A DNA stretch of 64,000 nucleotides from Bacillus sp. FJAT-29814 (GCF_001510715.1 NZ_LMTJ01000008.1:317794-381793), one strand, 5' to 3'. Positions 1 through 8,690 are shown, numbered from the stretch's first letter. A program made the numbers and translations. The notes: generated by a model not told the origin, from the sequence alone.

Positions 1-30
1 AATCAACAGACAAGGTTAATGTATCCAAAC

Positions 31-80
31 AAAAAAGACTGTCGATTAAAACCCGAAATCCTTCGGATTTGTCGACAGTC
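31..80 (-). terminator. Rho-independent terminator of the DUF4080 gene
   Basis: On the minus strand a 9-bp stem (GACTGTCGA at 37-45 pairing with TCGACAGTC at 72-80) with an inner AAATCC/GGATTT stem is followed by six T. It lies just past the stop codon of the radical SAM gene. Confidence 0.8.
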
Positions 81-83
81 TGT

Positions 84-106
84 AAGCCGGAATATCCGGC
101 TTTTTA
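84..106 (+). terminator. Plus-strand terminator of an upstream gene
   Basis: AGCCGG-AATAT-CCGGCT followed by five T reads as a short intrinsic terminator on the plus strand. The gene it would end lies before the window. Confidence 0.5.
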
Positions 107-1852
107 CCTTTGTAAAAATGAAAATACATGTGTATTTTGACTGGAAGGGTCGAAATAGGCCAATAAATACCCTGGATGTTTGTCAACCTTTCCTGTATTG
201 AGGTACTTTGTTAAATCAAAGGATAGGTGTTCAAGCACCGTATGCTTGTATAAGTCTTTTTCATCCAGCTTTAATTGGGAGAAATCCTCGCCAGCAAGCA
301 TTGGTGATTCGCTTAGGAGACTATAGATTTTGGTCCGGCTGCTTTTTTCCAATGTGTGCTCCCACCAAGGCTTCCTTGGCTTATATTTATGTTTGATCAG
401 GTAATCATACTTCATTAACCCGATGATAACATCCATATCTTCGACGGATTTCTGTTGCAAAAACGAAAATAATCTCCGGAACAAATCCTCGAGCTGATGC
501 CCAATTCTTGACCATCCCTGTTCATCCCAATAGGACCCAAATTCCTGAAAGAAATCAAACGGAGTCGGAAAAACATGAGTTACCAAATATTCTACAGTAG
601 TATCCATGCGATGGTCGTTCCAATACTTTTCCAAGACATCCTCCACTTGCTTAATCCTGACAATATCATCGAAAGGCAAAACATTATTGCTTAGGATTTC
701 ATAGGGAGAATGGTCCATATATACATAATCATGCTCAGCAGCACGCAGCCTAACTCCAGTACCGCGCAGCATTTTTAAAAATCCAAGCTGCAACTCCTCC
801 GGCCTCATTTCAAAAACATCGTTAAAGGTTTTTCGAAATGAGGAATAGTCTTCACCTGGAAGACCGGCAATCAAATCCAAATGCTGGTCAATTTTTTTGC
901 CTTCTTTCACCATGGTGACCGTTCTGGTCAGTTTGGCAAAATTTTGTTTGCGCATGACAAGCTCATTCGTATAGTCATTGGTGGATTGTACACCAATTTC
1001 AAAACGGAACAAGCCTTTTGGCGCCTCCTGATTCAAAAATTCAATGACCTCAGGACGCATAATGTCAGCGGTAATCTCAAATTGAAACACAGTCCCGGGC
1101 AGATGTTCATCGATCAAAAAGCGAAACATTTCCATCGCATAACTCCGGCTAATGTTAAAAGTGCGGTCAACAAACTTAATCGTTTTAGCACCGTTTGCCA
1201 TCAAATAGCGGATGTCCTCCTTAATGCTTTCCCGGTCGAAATAGCGGACCCCAACCTCAATCGAAGACAGGCAGAATTGGCAGCTAAACGGGCAGCCCCG
1301 GCTTGTTTCTATATAAGTAACCCGTTTACCCAAATGCGGGATATCCTCGGAAAAGCGAAAAGGGGAGGGAAGTTCCTTTAAATCGAGTTTATTCCGCTGT
1401 GGGGTAATGACGATTTTGCCGGCAGTATCCCGGTAGGCTACACCATGGACATTTTGCAAATTATTGGTGGTCTCCAGTTCGGTTAACAGCTGTTTAAATG
1501 TTTGTTCCCCTTCGCCCATGACGACGTAATCAATCTCGGGGTACTTTTCCATCCATTCTTTTGTATCGTAGGACACTTCAGGTCCCCCTAATACAATCTT
1601 TAGCTCCGGATCAATTTTTTTAAGCATATTGATAACCTTTAATGTTTCTTCAATATTCCATATATAACAGCTGAAACCAATGACATCTGCTTTTTGTTGA
1701 TGGAGATCTGAAACAATATTCATCACTGGGTCCTTGATGGTATATTCTTTCAATTTCACATCATATTCGGGAGAGGCATATGCCTTCAAGCAACGTATGG
1801 CCAGATTAGTGTGAATGTATTTTGCATTTAATGTAGAACAAATAACCTTCAT
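104..1852 (-). CDS. B12-binding domain radical SAM protein (DUF4080 family)
   Basis: This 582-residue protein has an N-terminal cobalamin-binding-like domain (about residues 1-140, with the glycine-rich LGGPEVSYD stretch). A radical SAM core follows with the cluster motif CPFSCQFC, then a C-terminal region typical of DUF4080 proteins. These are predicted [4Fe-4S]/SAM enzymes of unknown substrate, often annotated as methyltransferase-like. I chose ATG 1852 because AAAGGAG lies 7 nt before it; an in-frame ATG 18 nt upstream has no ribosome site. The gene stands alone with its own terminator. The fold is clear from sequence; the reaction is unknown. Confidence 0.85.
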   Translation of the reverse strand: MKVICSTLNAKYIHTNLAIRCLKAYASPEYDVKLKEYTIKDPVMNIVSDLHQQKADVIGFSCYIWNIEETLKVINMLKKIDPELKIVLGGPEVSYDTKEWMEKYPEIDYVVMGEGEQTFKQLLTELETTNNLQNVHGVAYRDTAGKIVITPQRNKLDLKELPSPFRFSEDIPHLGKRVTYIETSRGCPFSCQFCLSSIEVGVRYFDRESIKEDIRYLMANGAKTIKFVDRTFNISRSYAMEMFRFLIDEHLPGTVFQFEITADIMRPEVIEFLNQEAPKGLFRFEIGVQSTNDYTNELVMRKQNFAKLTRTVTMVKEGKKIDQHLDLIAGLPGEDYSSFRKTFNDVFEMRPEELQLGFLKMLRGTGVRLRAAEHDYVYMDHSPYEILSNNVLPFDDIVRIKQVEDVLEKYWNDHRMDTTVEYLVTHVFPTPFDFFQEFGSYWDEQGWSRIGHQLEDLFRRLFSFLQQKSVEDMDVIIGLMKYDYLIKHKYKPRKPWWEHTLEKSSRTKIYSLLSESPMLAGEDFSQLKLDEKDLYKHTVLEHLSFDLTKYLNTGKVDKHPGYLLAYFDPSSQNTHVFSFLQR

Positions 1853-2097
1853 GAAATAGCTCCTTTTCAAAAATAAAACAATATATAATTATAACTTATT
1901 TTTACCGTAAAAGACAGTGGACAATCCCTGCTAACACGCGAAACGCGATTGAGCCCAGAAAACAGCAGCCAGCCGTTTTGTTATGATGAAAACAACTGTT
2001 ATATTACAACCTAAAATCTGTTATATAATTAAATAATTTGATTTGATAATGATTTATATGTAAAAAGATAAAGTGTTTCATAAATTTTTGGCACATG

Positions 2098-2140
2098 TTT
2101 GATTTTTGTCACAGCTAATTAAATATAAATGTCCTACAAT
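2098..2140 (+). promoter_or_regulatory. Candidate Crp/Fnr-type box plus -10 of the oxidoreductase operon
   Basis: TTTGA-N6-TCACA (2098-2113) differs at one base from the TGTGA-N6-TCACA palindrome of Fnr/Crp regulators. A TACAAT -10 lies at 2135-2140, putting a start near 2147 and the box centre near -41.5, the usual class II activator position. No good -35 is needed in that arrangement. The rest of the 1853-2210 gap is AT-rich, with no other gene seen. Confidence 0.45.
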
Positions 2141-2210
2141 GGTTTTGGAAGTTAAATTTTTTATGTCTTTTTCGTGTAGTTTTTTTGAACGAAGTGAGGA
2201 GGGGGACATT

Positions 2211-3224
2211 ATGTCAATTTTACCGAAAAAAAATGAACTAGGATTTTTTGAAATCCGTTTGGAATCCATCGGCGGCCTCGGGGCCAATCTAGCCGGAAAA
2301 ATGCTGGCAGAAGCCGGTGTCCTAAGCCTAGGTCTTAGAGGGTCGAACTTTTCATCTTACGGTTCCGAGAAAAAGGGATCCCCGGTTAAGAGTTTTATCC
2401 GTTTTTGCGACCCGGATGTGGAAATTCGCGATCACAGCCCAATTGAACAACCGCATGTTGTTGGTGTGTTTCATGAAGCGTTGTATAAAACAGTAAATGT
2501 TGTCAGCGGTTTGCCTGCTGATGGGATTGTGTTGGTCAATACTACAAGAGATTTTGATGATGTAAAAAAGGATTTACAACTTGAGTACGGTACTCTGGCT
2601 GTAGTTGACGCGTTAACCATCGCCGTTGAAGAAAAAACAAAAGTAAATACCGCGATGCTTGGGGCACTATTCAGAATTTGTGATTTCCTTGACCCTGAAG
2701 CAATGAAAAATGTTATTCGCAAAACATTTGAGAAAAAGTATCCACATTTGGTTGAGCCGAATTTACGAACTTTTGACCGCGGTTACAATGAAGTACAGTT
2801 CAAATCCTATGCTGTTCCTGAAGGTGCGGAAGGCAAGGCGTTTGTCCGCCCACAGCCTCAGCTTGGATTTTTAACGCAGGAGCTTGGCGGTGTAATTACT
2901 GCTCAGGCAAATAGCATTTTAAAAGATTTAAGCGGTTCAAGACAAGGGTTTCTTCCTGAATTCAATCGTGAAAAATGTATTGATTGCGCCGCTTGTGATA
3001 ATGTTTGTCCGGATTACTGTTTCGTATGGGAAGAGGGCGAGGACAAGCGCGGAAGAAAGCAAATGTTCCTTAAAGGGATTGATTATCAATATTGCAAAGG
3101 CTGTCTAAAATGCGTGGAGGCTTGTCCGACAGATGCACTTAATGATCTTCGTGAAATAATTGGTTATGCTGACGCAAATCGCGTGAAGAAAAACTTTCCT
3201 TATGTAGTAGGAGGTAGTTTATAA
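2211..3224 (+). CDS. 2-oxoacid:ferredoxin oxidoreductase, fused gamma and delta (ferredoxin) subunits
   Basis: The 337-residue protein joins a pyruvate/2-oxoacid oxidoreductase gamma domain (about residues 8-200, starting with the glycine-rich IGGLGANLAGKMLAEAG) to a C-terminal 2x[4Fe-4S] ferredoxin domain. Cluster cysteines are C256, C259, C262 and C266 (with C270), then C295, C298, C301 and C305. It would bind the CoA substrate side of the enzyme and pass electrons from the TPP centre to a soluble carrier. ATG 2211 has GAGGAGGGGG before it; a longer in-frame reading from 2106 lacks a ribosome site. Its stop overlaps the next start (TAATG). Substrate (pyruvate, 2-oxoglutarate or a branched-chain 2-oxoacid) cannot be settled from sequence. 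Confidence 0.85.
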   Translation: MSILPKKNELGFFEIRLESIGGLGANLAGKMLAEAGVLSLGLRGSNFSSYGSEKKGSPVKSFIRFCDPDVEIRDHSPIEQPHVVGVFHEALYKTVNVVSGLPADGIVLVNTTRDFDDVKKDLQLEYGTLAVVDALTIAVEEKTKVNTAMLGALFRICDFLDPEAMKNVIRKTFEKKYPHLVEPNLRTFDRGYNEVQFKSYAVPEGAEGKAFVRPQPQLGFLTQELGGVITAQANSILKDLSGSRQGFLPEFNREKCIDCAACDNVCPDYCFVWEEGEDKRGRKQMFLKGIDYQYCKGCLKCVEACPTDALNDLREIIGYADANRVKKNFPYVVGGSL

Positions 3225-5518
3225 TGGCTATTTTAGAAGATAAATTGACTTCCAAAGGGGTTGCCGTACAGGTTTCAACCTTTGAATCAGGAAATGAAAT
3301 GGCTGCAATGGCAGCAGCACAGATCAATTATCATATCATGGGTTACTTCCCAATCACTCCTTCAACTGAAGTTGCCCAGTTTTTAGATCAGATGAAAGCC
3401 CGCGGTGAACACGATATAAAGTTGATTCCGGCAGATGGCGAACATGGATCGGCTGGAATTTGTTATGGAGCAGCTGCTACCGGCGCCCGTGTATTCAATG
3501 CAACTAGCGCCAATGGTTTCTTATATATGATTGAACAATTGCCGGTCCAGGCAGGCACAAGATTTCCAATGGTTATGAACCTGGTGACTCGTGCTGTAAG
3601 CGGTCCGCTTGATATCCGAGGTGACCACTCTGATCTTTACTACGGTTTGAACACAGGTTGGGTAATTTTGACGGCAAGAACACCTCAGGCTGTTTACGAT
3701 ATGAATATTATGGCGTTGAAAGTAGCTGAGCATTCCAAGGTACGCTTGCCGGTTATTGTCGCATATGATGGATTTTGGACCTCCCATCAAAAGCGTAGAG
3801 TCGAATATTTTAAAGATCGCCGTGTCGTTCAACAATTTGTCGGCGAGTGCCCGACTGATTACAATTTTATAAGGGATCCGAAGCAGCCGGTGACAATCGG
3901 TGCTCATATGAACGGTGAGGATCTGATGAACAACCACTTCCAACAGTCAGAGGCAATGTACAATGCAGCAGAAGTGTTCAAGGAAGTTGCATCAGAGTAT
4001 GCAAAGCTTTCTGGAAGAGAATACCCTGTTCTAGATTTATATAAAATGGAAGATGCCGAAGTTGCATTATTCCTATTAAACTCCGCTGCCGAGTCGGCCA
4101 AGGATGTTGTTGATCAGCTTCGTGCCCAAGGCATTAAAGCAGGGGTAATCAGCCCGAATATTATCCGTCCATTCCCAGCCAAAGAAATCCGTGAAGCCTT
4201 GAAAAATGTGAAAGCATTATTAGTAGGCGAACGTGCTGATTCTTATGGAGCTCATGGACCTAATTTGACTCATGAAGTGAAATCTGCGCTTCAAGATGAC
4301 AAGGATAACAAAACAATCGTTTTAAGCCGAGTTTTTGGTATGGGCGGCAAGGATTTCTATGCAAGTGATGCCCATGAATTCTTCAAGATGGCGATTGACG
4401 CTATGGAGAGGGGCTATGCTGAGAAGCCGTTTGACTATTTTGGTGTGGTTCCGGGCAATCCCGAGAAAATCCTGAAGCCTGTCATTGCCCCTCAGCATGG
4501 CGATGTGTATAAATCCGGATTGATAGAAGTCAAAATGGACCAAGAAACAAATAAATTAAAGGTAAAAATCCCGCCGCTAAGAATGTTAACATCGAAACCG
4601 AAACGAATCGCTTCTGGCCATGGGGCCTGCCCTGGTTGCGGTATTTTCGGCGGACTTGAATTATTCTTTAAGGGGATTGAAGGTGATATTGTCACCCTAT
4701 TCCAAACAGGTTGCGCCTATGTTACAACAACAGCCTATCCATACAGTTCACATAAGCAAACGATGATACACAACCTATTCCAAAATGGTGCCGCAACCTT
4801 ATCGGGTACTGTTGAGGCGTTTATGGAATTAAAGCGCCGCGGAGAGATCAATGTATCTGATGATGCAACATTCGTCATGATTACCGGTGACGGCGGGATG
4901 GACATCGGTATGGGTTCAGCAATTGGTACGGCACTACGCGGCCATAAATTGATTATGCTGGAATACGACAATGAAGGATACATGAATACCGGTTCACAAA
5001 TGTCCTATTCGACACCGCTTGGTCATATGACCAGCACATCCGGCGTTGGAAAGACACAAAAAGGGAAGTCATTCCACCATAAGGACACCGTTCAAATCAT
5101 GGCAGCCACCAATATTCCTTATGTATTTACCGGTTCGGAAGCATTTCCTCAGGACTTGGTCAAAAAAGGCGCCAAAGCCCAATGGTATGCCCAAAATGTC
5201 GGCCCAGTTTACGGAAAGCTATTAATTACCTGTCCGCTTAACTGGAAATCCGAAGACCGCTACGGGACAAAAATTCTTGAAGCAGCCGTCAATTCTTGCT
5301 TCTTTCCACTTTACGAGGTGGAGCAGGGGGTAACTACGATTACCTACAACCCTGAGGAGAAGAAAAAGCGTGTTCAGGTAACCGAGTGGTTTAAATACAT
5401 GGGTAAAACAAAACATCTACTAAAAGAAGAAAACAAACATTTAGTGGAAGAGTTTGAAACAGAAGTGGAAAAGAGATGGCAACGGCTCAAAGCTAAGCAT
5501 GAAAATCAATGGTTATAA
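3224..5518 (+). CDS. 2-oxoacid:ferredoxin oxidoreductase, fused alpha and beta subunits
   Basis: The 764-residue protein carries an alpha domain (about 1-400, with the PITPS signature at residues 43-47) followed by a TPP-binding beta domain (about 440-764). The TPP motif is GDGGMDIG at 555-562 with N583 downstream. Cysteines C469, C472 and C497 fit ligands of the beta-subunit cluster. With the preceding gamma-delta protein it makes a complete CoA-dependent 2-oxoacid oxidoreductase that yields acyl-CoA, CO2 and reduced ferredoxin. Two fused polypeptides replace the four separate subunits or the single long chain seen elsewhere. No ferredoxin gene is adjacent. Family membership is clear; substrate is open. 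Confidence 0.88.
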   Translation: MAILEDKLTSKGVAVQVSTFESGNEMAAMAAAQINYHIMGYFPITPSTEVAQFLDQMKARGEHDIKLIPADGEHGSAGICYGAAATGARVFNATSANGFLYMIEQLPVQAGTRFPMVMNLVTRAVSGPLDIRGDHSDLYYGLNTGWVILTARTPQAVYDMNIMALKVAEHSKVRLPVIVAYDGFWTSHQKRRVEYFKDRRVVQQFVGECPTDYNFIRDPKQPVTIGAHMNGEDLMNNHFQQSEAMYNAAEVFKEVASEYAKLSGREYPVLDLYKMEDAEVALFLLNSAAESAKDVVDQLRAQGIKAGVISPNIIRPFPAKEIREALKNVKALLVGERADSYGAHGPNLTHEVKSALQDDKDNKTIVLSRVFGMGGKDFYASDAHEFFKMAIDAMERGYAEKPFDYFGVVPGNPEKILKPVIAPQHGDVYKSGLIEVKMDQETNKLKVKIPPLRMLTSKPKRIASGHGACPGCGIFGGLELFFKGIEGDIVTLFQTGCAYVTTTAYPYSSHKQTMIHNLFQNGAATLSGTVEAFMELKRRGEINVSDDATFVMITGDGGMDIGMGSAIGTALRGHKLIMLEYDNEGYMNTGSQMSYSTPLGHMTSTSGVGKTQKGKSFHHKDTVQIMAATNIPYVFTGSEAFPQDLVKKGAKAQWYAQNVGPVYGKLLITCPLNWKSEDRYGTKILEAAVNSCFFPLYEVEQGVTTITYNPEEKKKRVQVTEWFKYMGKTKHLLKEENKHLVEEFETEVEKRWQRLKAKHENQWL

Positions 5519-5523
5519 TAGTA

Positions 5524-5566
5524 AAGCATGGCAGTCAGGGGCATTCCCCCTCCTGCCATGCTTTTT
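5524..5566 (+). terminator. Terminator of the oxidoreductase operon
   Basis: The stem AAGCATGGCAG/CTGCCATGCTT (5524-5534 with 5553-5563) is followed by a T run. It lies directly after the alpha-beta stop codon and between convergent genes. Confidence 0.85.
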
Positions 5567-6350
5567 AGTTATAATACTCCGGTTTGCGGTCGGTAAAAAT
5601 CGGGATTTGACTGCGAATATTTTTGACCAGATCCAGATCGATTTCTGCTGATAAAATTTCCTCGGTTTCACCAGCCTCCGCGATTATTTCTCCCCATGGG
5701 TCAATGATCATGGAGTGGCCGGCAAATTGGTTATTAGGGTCGCTCCCGACCCGGTTACAGGCAATGACATAACATTGGTTTTCAATTGCCCTTGCAATTG
5801 ACAATGTCCGCCAATGCGACAGCCTTTGGGCGGGCCATTCGGCGACGACAAATAACACTTCTGCCCCCGTCGAGGTATGAGCACGAATCCACTCCGGGAA
5901 GCGGATGTCATAACAAATGACACCAGCAAACGGGCGGTTATCTAGCGAAAACAATCCTTTATCGCTGCCGGCCTCCAAATAAAGATGCTCATCCATCAGC
6001 TTGAATAAATGCAGTTTACTGTACTGACAAACAAGCTCACCCTCCCGATTAATAATCAGGAGTGTATTTCTCACCCCGCTGTCATTACGATTGGCAACGG
6101 AGCCGCCAACAAAATGGATCTGATATTTTTTTGCGGCCTTTTGCAGAAATTGAATCGTTTGATTTGCAGCCGGGTCCGCTATTTCCTCAAGCCTGGACAA
6201 ATTATAACCCGTTGTCCAAAGTTCCGGGAGGACTATGATATCGGGGTTCGTAGCAGCAGCTTTTTTAATGAGCTCTTCAGCTTTCTTGTAATTTTTATCT
6301 GGTTCGCCAAAAGCAATATCCATTTGCAGACAAGCAATTTTTAAATTCAC
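5565..6350 (-). CDS. mtnU: Carbon-nitrogen hydrolase MtnU (omega-amidase-like, methionine salvage)
   Basis: This 261-residue nitrilase-superfamily protein has the catalytic triad in place: E43 (in LPELW), K112 (in YSKLHLF) and C146 (in VICYDIR). B. subtilis MtnU (YkrU) is thought to hydrolyse the 2-oxo acid amide 2-oxosuccinamate/KMTB-linked amide produced during methionine salvage. It is divergent from mtnE, the same arrangement as in B. subtilis, which supports the assignment. The start is GTG 6350, behind a GAGGGAGAG ribosome site. A general omega-amidase role is the main alternative. Confidence 0.8.
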   Translation of the reverse strand: MNLKIACLQMDIAFGEPDKNYKKAEELIKKAAATNPDIIVLPELWTTGYNLSRLEEIADPAANQTIQFLQKAAKKYQIHFVGGSVANRNDSGVRNTLLIINREGELVCQYSKLHLFKLMDEHLYLEAGSDKGLFSLDNRPFAGVICYDIRFPEWIRAHTSTGAEVLFVVAEWPAQRLSHWRTLSIARAIENQCYVIACNRVGSDPNNQFAGHSMIIDPWGEIIAEAGETEEILSAEIDLDLVKNIRSQIPIFTDRKPEYYN

Positions 6351-6466
6351 TTTTCTCTCTCCCTCGTAGTAAGATTCTGAATTTTTACTTTACAATCTGT
6401 TATAAAAGTTATATCATTTGTGACTAGAATTTCAACCTTATAATAAAAAAAGTGGGTGAGAATGTG

Positions 6467-7642
6467 ATGAAATTTGCGCAATCAGAACTATTAAAAAGTC
6501 TTCCAAAGCAATTTTTTGCCTCGTTAGTAAAAAAAGCCGGGCTATACATTGAACAGGGCTATGATGTAATTAACCTCGGGCAAGGCAATCCAGATCAGCC
6601 CACTCCCCAACATATTGTCGCAAAGGTCCAGGAAGCCGCTGCGAATCCGGTGAATCATAAGTATTCTCCATTTCAAGGGTTTCCCTATTTAAAACAGGCA
6701 GCGGCACATTTTTACCTGCGGGAATATGGGGTTTCGATTAATCCAGATAAGGAAGTTGCCATACTGTTTGGCGGCAAAGCGGGGTTGGTAGAAATTCCGC
6801 AGTGCCTGCTCAATCCGGGAGATACAATCCTGGTCCCTGACCCCGGATATCCAGATTATTGGTCTGGTGTTGCCTTGGCAGGGGCTGAAATGACGACAAT
6901 GCCATTAACAGAAGAAAATCAGTTTTTGCCTGACTACGATAAACTTTCCCCGGAGATTTTGGCAAAGGCAAAATTAATGTTCCTTAACTATCCAAATAAT
7001 CCGACAGGTGCCCAGGCAACCCCCGAATTTTTCGAGGAAACAGTGAAGCTCGCTAATGAGCATAACATTTGTGTTGTTCATGATTTTGCCTATGGCGCCA
7101 TTGGTTTTGACGGATTAAAACCGCCGAGCTTTCTTCAGGCAAAAGGTGCCAAAGAAATAGGCATCGAAATATACACGCTTTCAAAAGCCTATAATATGGC
7201 AGGTTGGCGTGTCGGTTTCGCTGTTGGTAACGAAAGTGTAATTGCTGCACTTGAGCTCCTCCAAGATCACCTTTATGTCAGTTTATTTGGAGCCATACAG
7301 GAGGCGGCAGCTGAAGCGCTCACTGGACCTCAGGAATGTGTCAAGGAATTAAATGCCCTGTATGAGCGCAGACGTAATGTTTTTATTGGCGGACTTCGTG
7401 ACTTGGGATGGAATGTGACGGCACCCGAAGGATCATTCTTTGCTTGGCTCAAGGTGCCCGAAGGATTTACATCCGTGGATTTTTCCGATTTGCTTCTAGA
7501 AAAGGCCCACATTATTGTTGCACCGGGTATCGGCTTTGGGACGTTTGGGGAAGGCTATATCCGTGTAGGACTATTAGCAAACGAGGCCCGGTTGGTTGAA
7601 GCAGTTCGAAGAATTGGCAGGTTGGATCTTTTTAAAAGATAG
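6467..7642 (+). CDS. mtnE: Methionine-salvage aminotransferase MtnE (PLP class I/II)
   Basis: The 391-residue fold-type I aminotransferase shows the PLP-lysine motif SKAYNMAGWRVGF and the conserved NYPNNPTGA segment. B. subtilis MtnE (YkrV) transaminates 4-methylthio-2-oxobutyrate to methionine, the last step of the 5'-methylthioadenosine salvage path. Divergence from mtnU gives the call; the other mtn genes are not in this window. ATG 6467 has GGTGAG 6 nt upstream. The 116-nt spacer to mtnU shows no S-box structure that I can find. A broader aminotransferase specificity is possible. Confidence 0.8.
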   Translation: MKFAQSELLKSLPKQFFASLVKKAGLYIEQGYDVINLGQGNPDQPTPQHIVAKVQEAAANPVNHKYSPFQGFPYLKQAAAHFYLREYGVSINPDKEVAILFGGKAGLVEIPQCLLNPGDTILVPDPGYPDYWSGVALAGAEMTTMPLTEENQFLPDYDKLSPEILAKAKLMFLNYPNNPTGAQATPEFFEETVKLANEHNICVVHDFAYGAIGFDGLKPPSFLQAKGAKEIGIEIYTLSKAYNMAGWRVGFAVGNESVIAALELLQDHLYVSLFGAIQEAAAEALTGPQECVKELNALYERRRNVFIGGLRDLGWNVTAPEGSFFAWLKVPEGFTSVDFSDLLLEKAHIIVAPGIGFGTFGEGYIRVGLLANEARLVEAVRRIGRLDLFKR

Positions 7643-7711
7643 TCAATATGGACTAAAATTCACACAGGGACTTTGGTCACAATAAATATTTCAAAAAAAT
7701 TTGATATTTAA

Positions 7712-7740
7712 TTCTTGGCTGAAAAGTCAAGAGGTTTTTA
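7712..7740 (+). terminator. Probable terminator after mtnE
   Basis: CTTGGCT-GAAA-AGTCAAG (7714-7731, one G-T pair) followed by AGGTTTTT. The stem is short, so it could be weak. Confidence 0.5.
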
Positions 7741-7827
7741 AGAAAAGTCCGTGTTTTTTTACAACGAGCTTACCATTCCGAACAAGTTGTGATAATTGTC
7801 GTAAAAACAAGAATAACAGGAGGAAAA

Positions 7828-7905
7828 ATGTCGAAAAACGAGAGTTTTATAATGTTTTGTCTACTTTTGCGAATGTATTTACTTTTACAATTTTTCTTGT
7901 CATAA
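7828..7905 (+). CDS. Possible 25-residue hydrophobic peptide
   Basis: ATG 7828 follows CAGGAGG at a good distance and opens a 25-codon frame. It encodes MSKNESFIMFCLLLRMYL and seven further residues that are mostly hydrophobic, so it could be one short membrane segment. No homologue comes to mind. The rest of the 326-nt gap between mtnE and the Spo0E-like gene is AT-rich, and chance cannot be excluded. Confidence 0.3.
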   Translation: MSKNESFIMFCLLLRMYLLLQFFLS

Positions 7906-7968
7906 TTCATCAAGTAGTCTAATTTTTTAGCGAATTACAGTAAGAGTGTATGAGGCAGGGGGATAACA

Positions 7969-8229
7969 TTGTTCGAGTATAGTAATGGCATAAGCGAAAG
8001 TGAAGTTCAAAACGATATTATTGAAGAGATTAAGGTCAAAAGGGACTTAATGATAAAGAGTGCAAATACCTTTGGTTTTACTAGTGAAGAAACAATTAAA
8101 TACAGTCAGGAATTGGACGAACTAATCAATGAATATCATAAAATGATGGGACAAGCCTCCCGACAATGTGAAGAGGTCCGATTTGCTTTTAAAGAGATGA
8201 TCATGATTTGGCCCAAGGTCTTAGTTTAA
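7969..8229 (+). CDS. Spo0E-like aspartyl-phosphate phosphatase
   Basis: The 86-residue protein has the Spo0E-family helix-turn-helix with the core motif SQELDELINEYH (residues 44-55), the SQxLD signature that contacts phosphorylated Spo0A. Such proteins drain the sporulation phosphorelay. The position between the mtn genes and clpE matches spo0E of B. subtilis, though sequence outside the core is divergent, so I leave the symbol open. The start is TTG 7969 behind a GGGGG ribosome site. It lies alone, with long non-coding gaps on both sides. Confidence 0.75.
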   Translation: MFEYSNGISESEVQNDIIEEIKVKRDLMIKSANTFGFTSEETIKYSQELDELINEYHKMMGQASRQCEEVRFAFKEMIMIWPKVLV

Positions 8230-8269
8230 TCATTTTTGCAAAAAACAATATTTTAATAAAGGTACTGAA

Positions 8270-8325
8270 AAAGGTCTTTATTTCGCTAACTTCAGTAGCA
8301 TCTGAATGCGGAAAAAAGACCTTAT
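8270..8325. repeat. Long inverted repeat after the Spo0E-like gene
   Basis: AAGGTCTTTATTTCGC pairs with GCGGAAAAAAGACCTT, and TTCAG/CTGAA forms the apex. It is a strong hairpin without a clean T run, and could be a terminator, a transcript-stabilising element or a small RNA. Confidence 0.5.
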
Positions 8326-8434
8326 AGTACAAGATGGCATTAGCATCTTCAGTTAATTCTTCCAAATGTATCAGACAACATTTCTCCTTTGATAACTCCA
8401 GTTATGAATAATTTCAACAAATTTAGACAGTAGA

Positions 8435-8476
8435 TGTGATTTTTATCATTGTTTATATCTCAATATTTCATATAGT
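8435..8476 (+). promoter_or_regulatory. Candidate Crp/Fnr-type box upstream of fixABCX
   Basis: TGTGA-N6-TCATT (8435-8450) keeps 8 of 10 palindrome bases. The -10-like TATAGT lies at 8471-8476, so the box centre would be near -40.5. This is nearly the same layout as upstream of the 2-oxoacid oxidoreductase operon. Confidence 0.35.
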
Positions 8477-8595
8477 TAAATTAGTATAATCATAGAGACA
8501 ACACATCACAGTCTTCACCATTTGAAGTCTTCTTATATATTTTTCTCAAAAAAATGACGTTTATCGATAGTTTGTTTTAACTCCTGTTTTTGCAA

Positions 8596-8625
8596 TTGAC
8601 ATGAAACATATTAGAAAACTATTAA
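8596..8625 (+). promoter_or_regulatory. Candidate SigA promoter of fixABCX
   Basis: TTGACA (8596-8601) with an 18-nt spacer to TATTAA (8620-8625). Transcription would start near 8632, immediately before the leader hairpin. Confidence 0.5.
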
Positions 8626-8636
8626 TATTGGGTAAT

Positions 8637-8675
8637 ATGCTTTTATTTCGATACATATATCGTAAATAAAAGCAT
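8637..8675 (+). promoter_or_regulatory. Leader hairpin upstream of fixA
   Basis: ATGCTTTTATTT pairs with AAATAAAAGCAT and is extended by CGAT/ATCG near the loop. It would sit at the very 5' end of the fix mRNA. It may stabilise the message or attenuate it; only a weak T run (TTTTAA) follows. Confidence 0.5.
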
Positions 8676-8690
8676 TTTAATAAACCATCC

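Noticed and set aside
881..1381. 166-codon open frame antisense to the radical SAM gene
   Set aside because: It is fully inside a confident gene on the other strand, lacks a ribosome site and resembles no protein.
6351..6466. S-box (SAM) riboswitch before mtnE
   Set aside because: The 116-nt divergent spacer is too AT-rich and lacks the conserved stems and a terminator.
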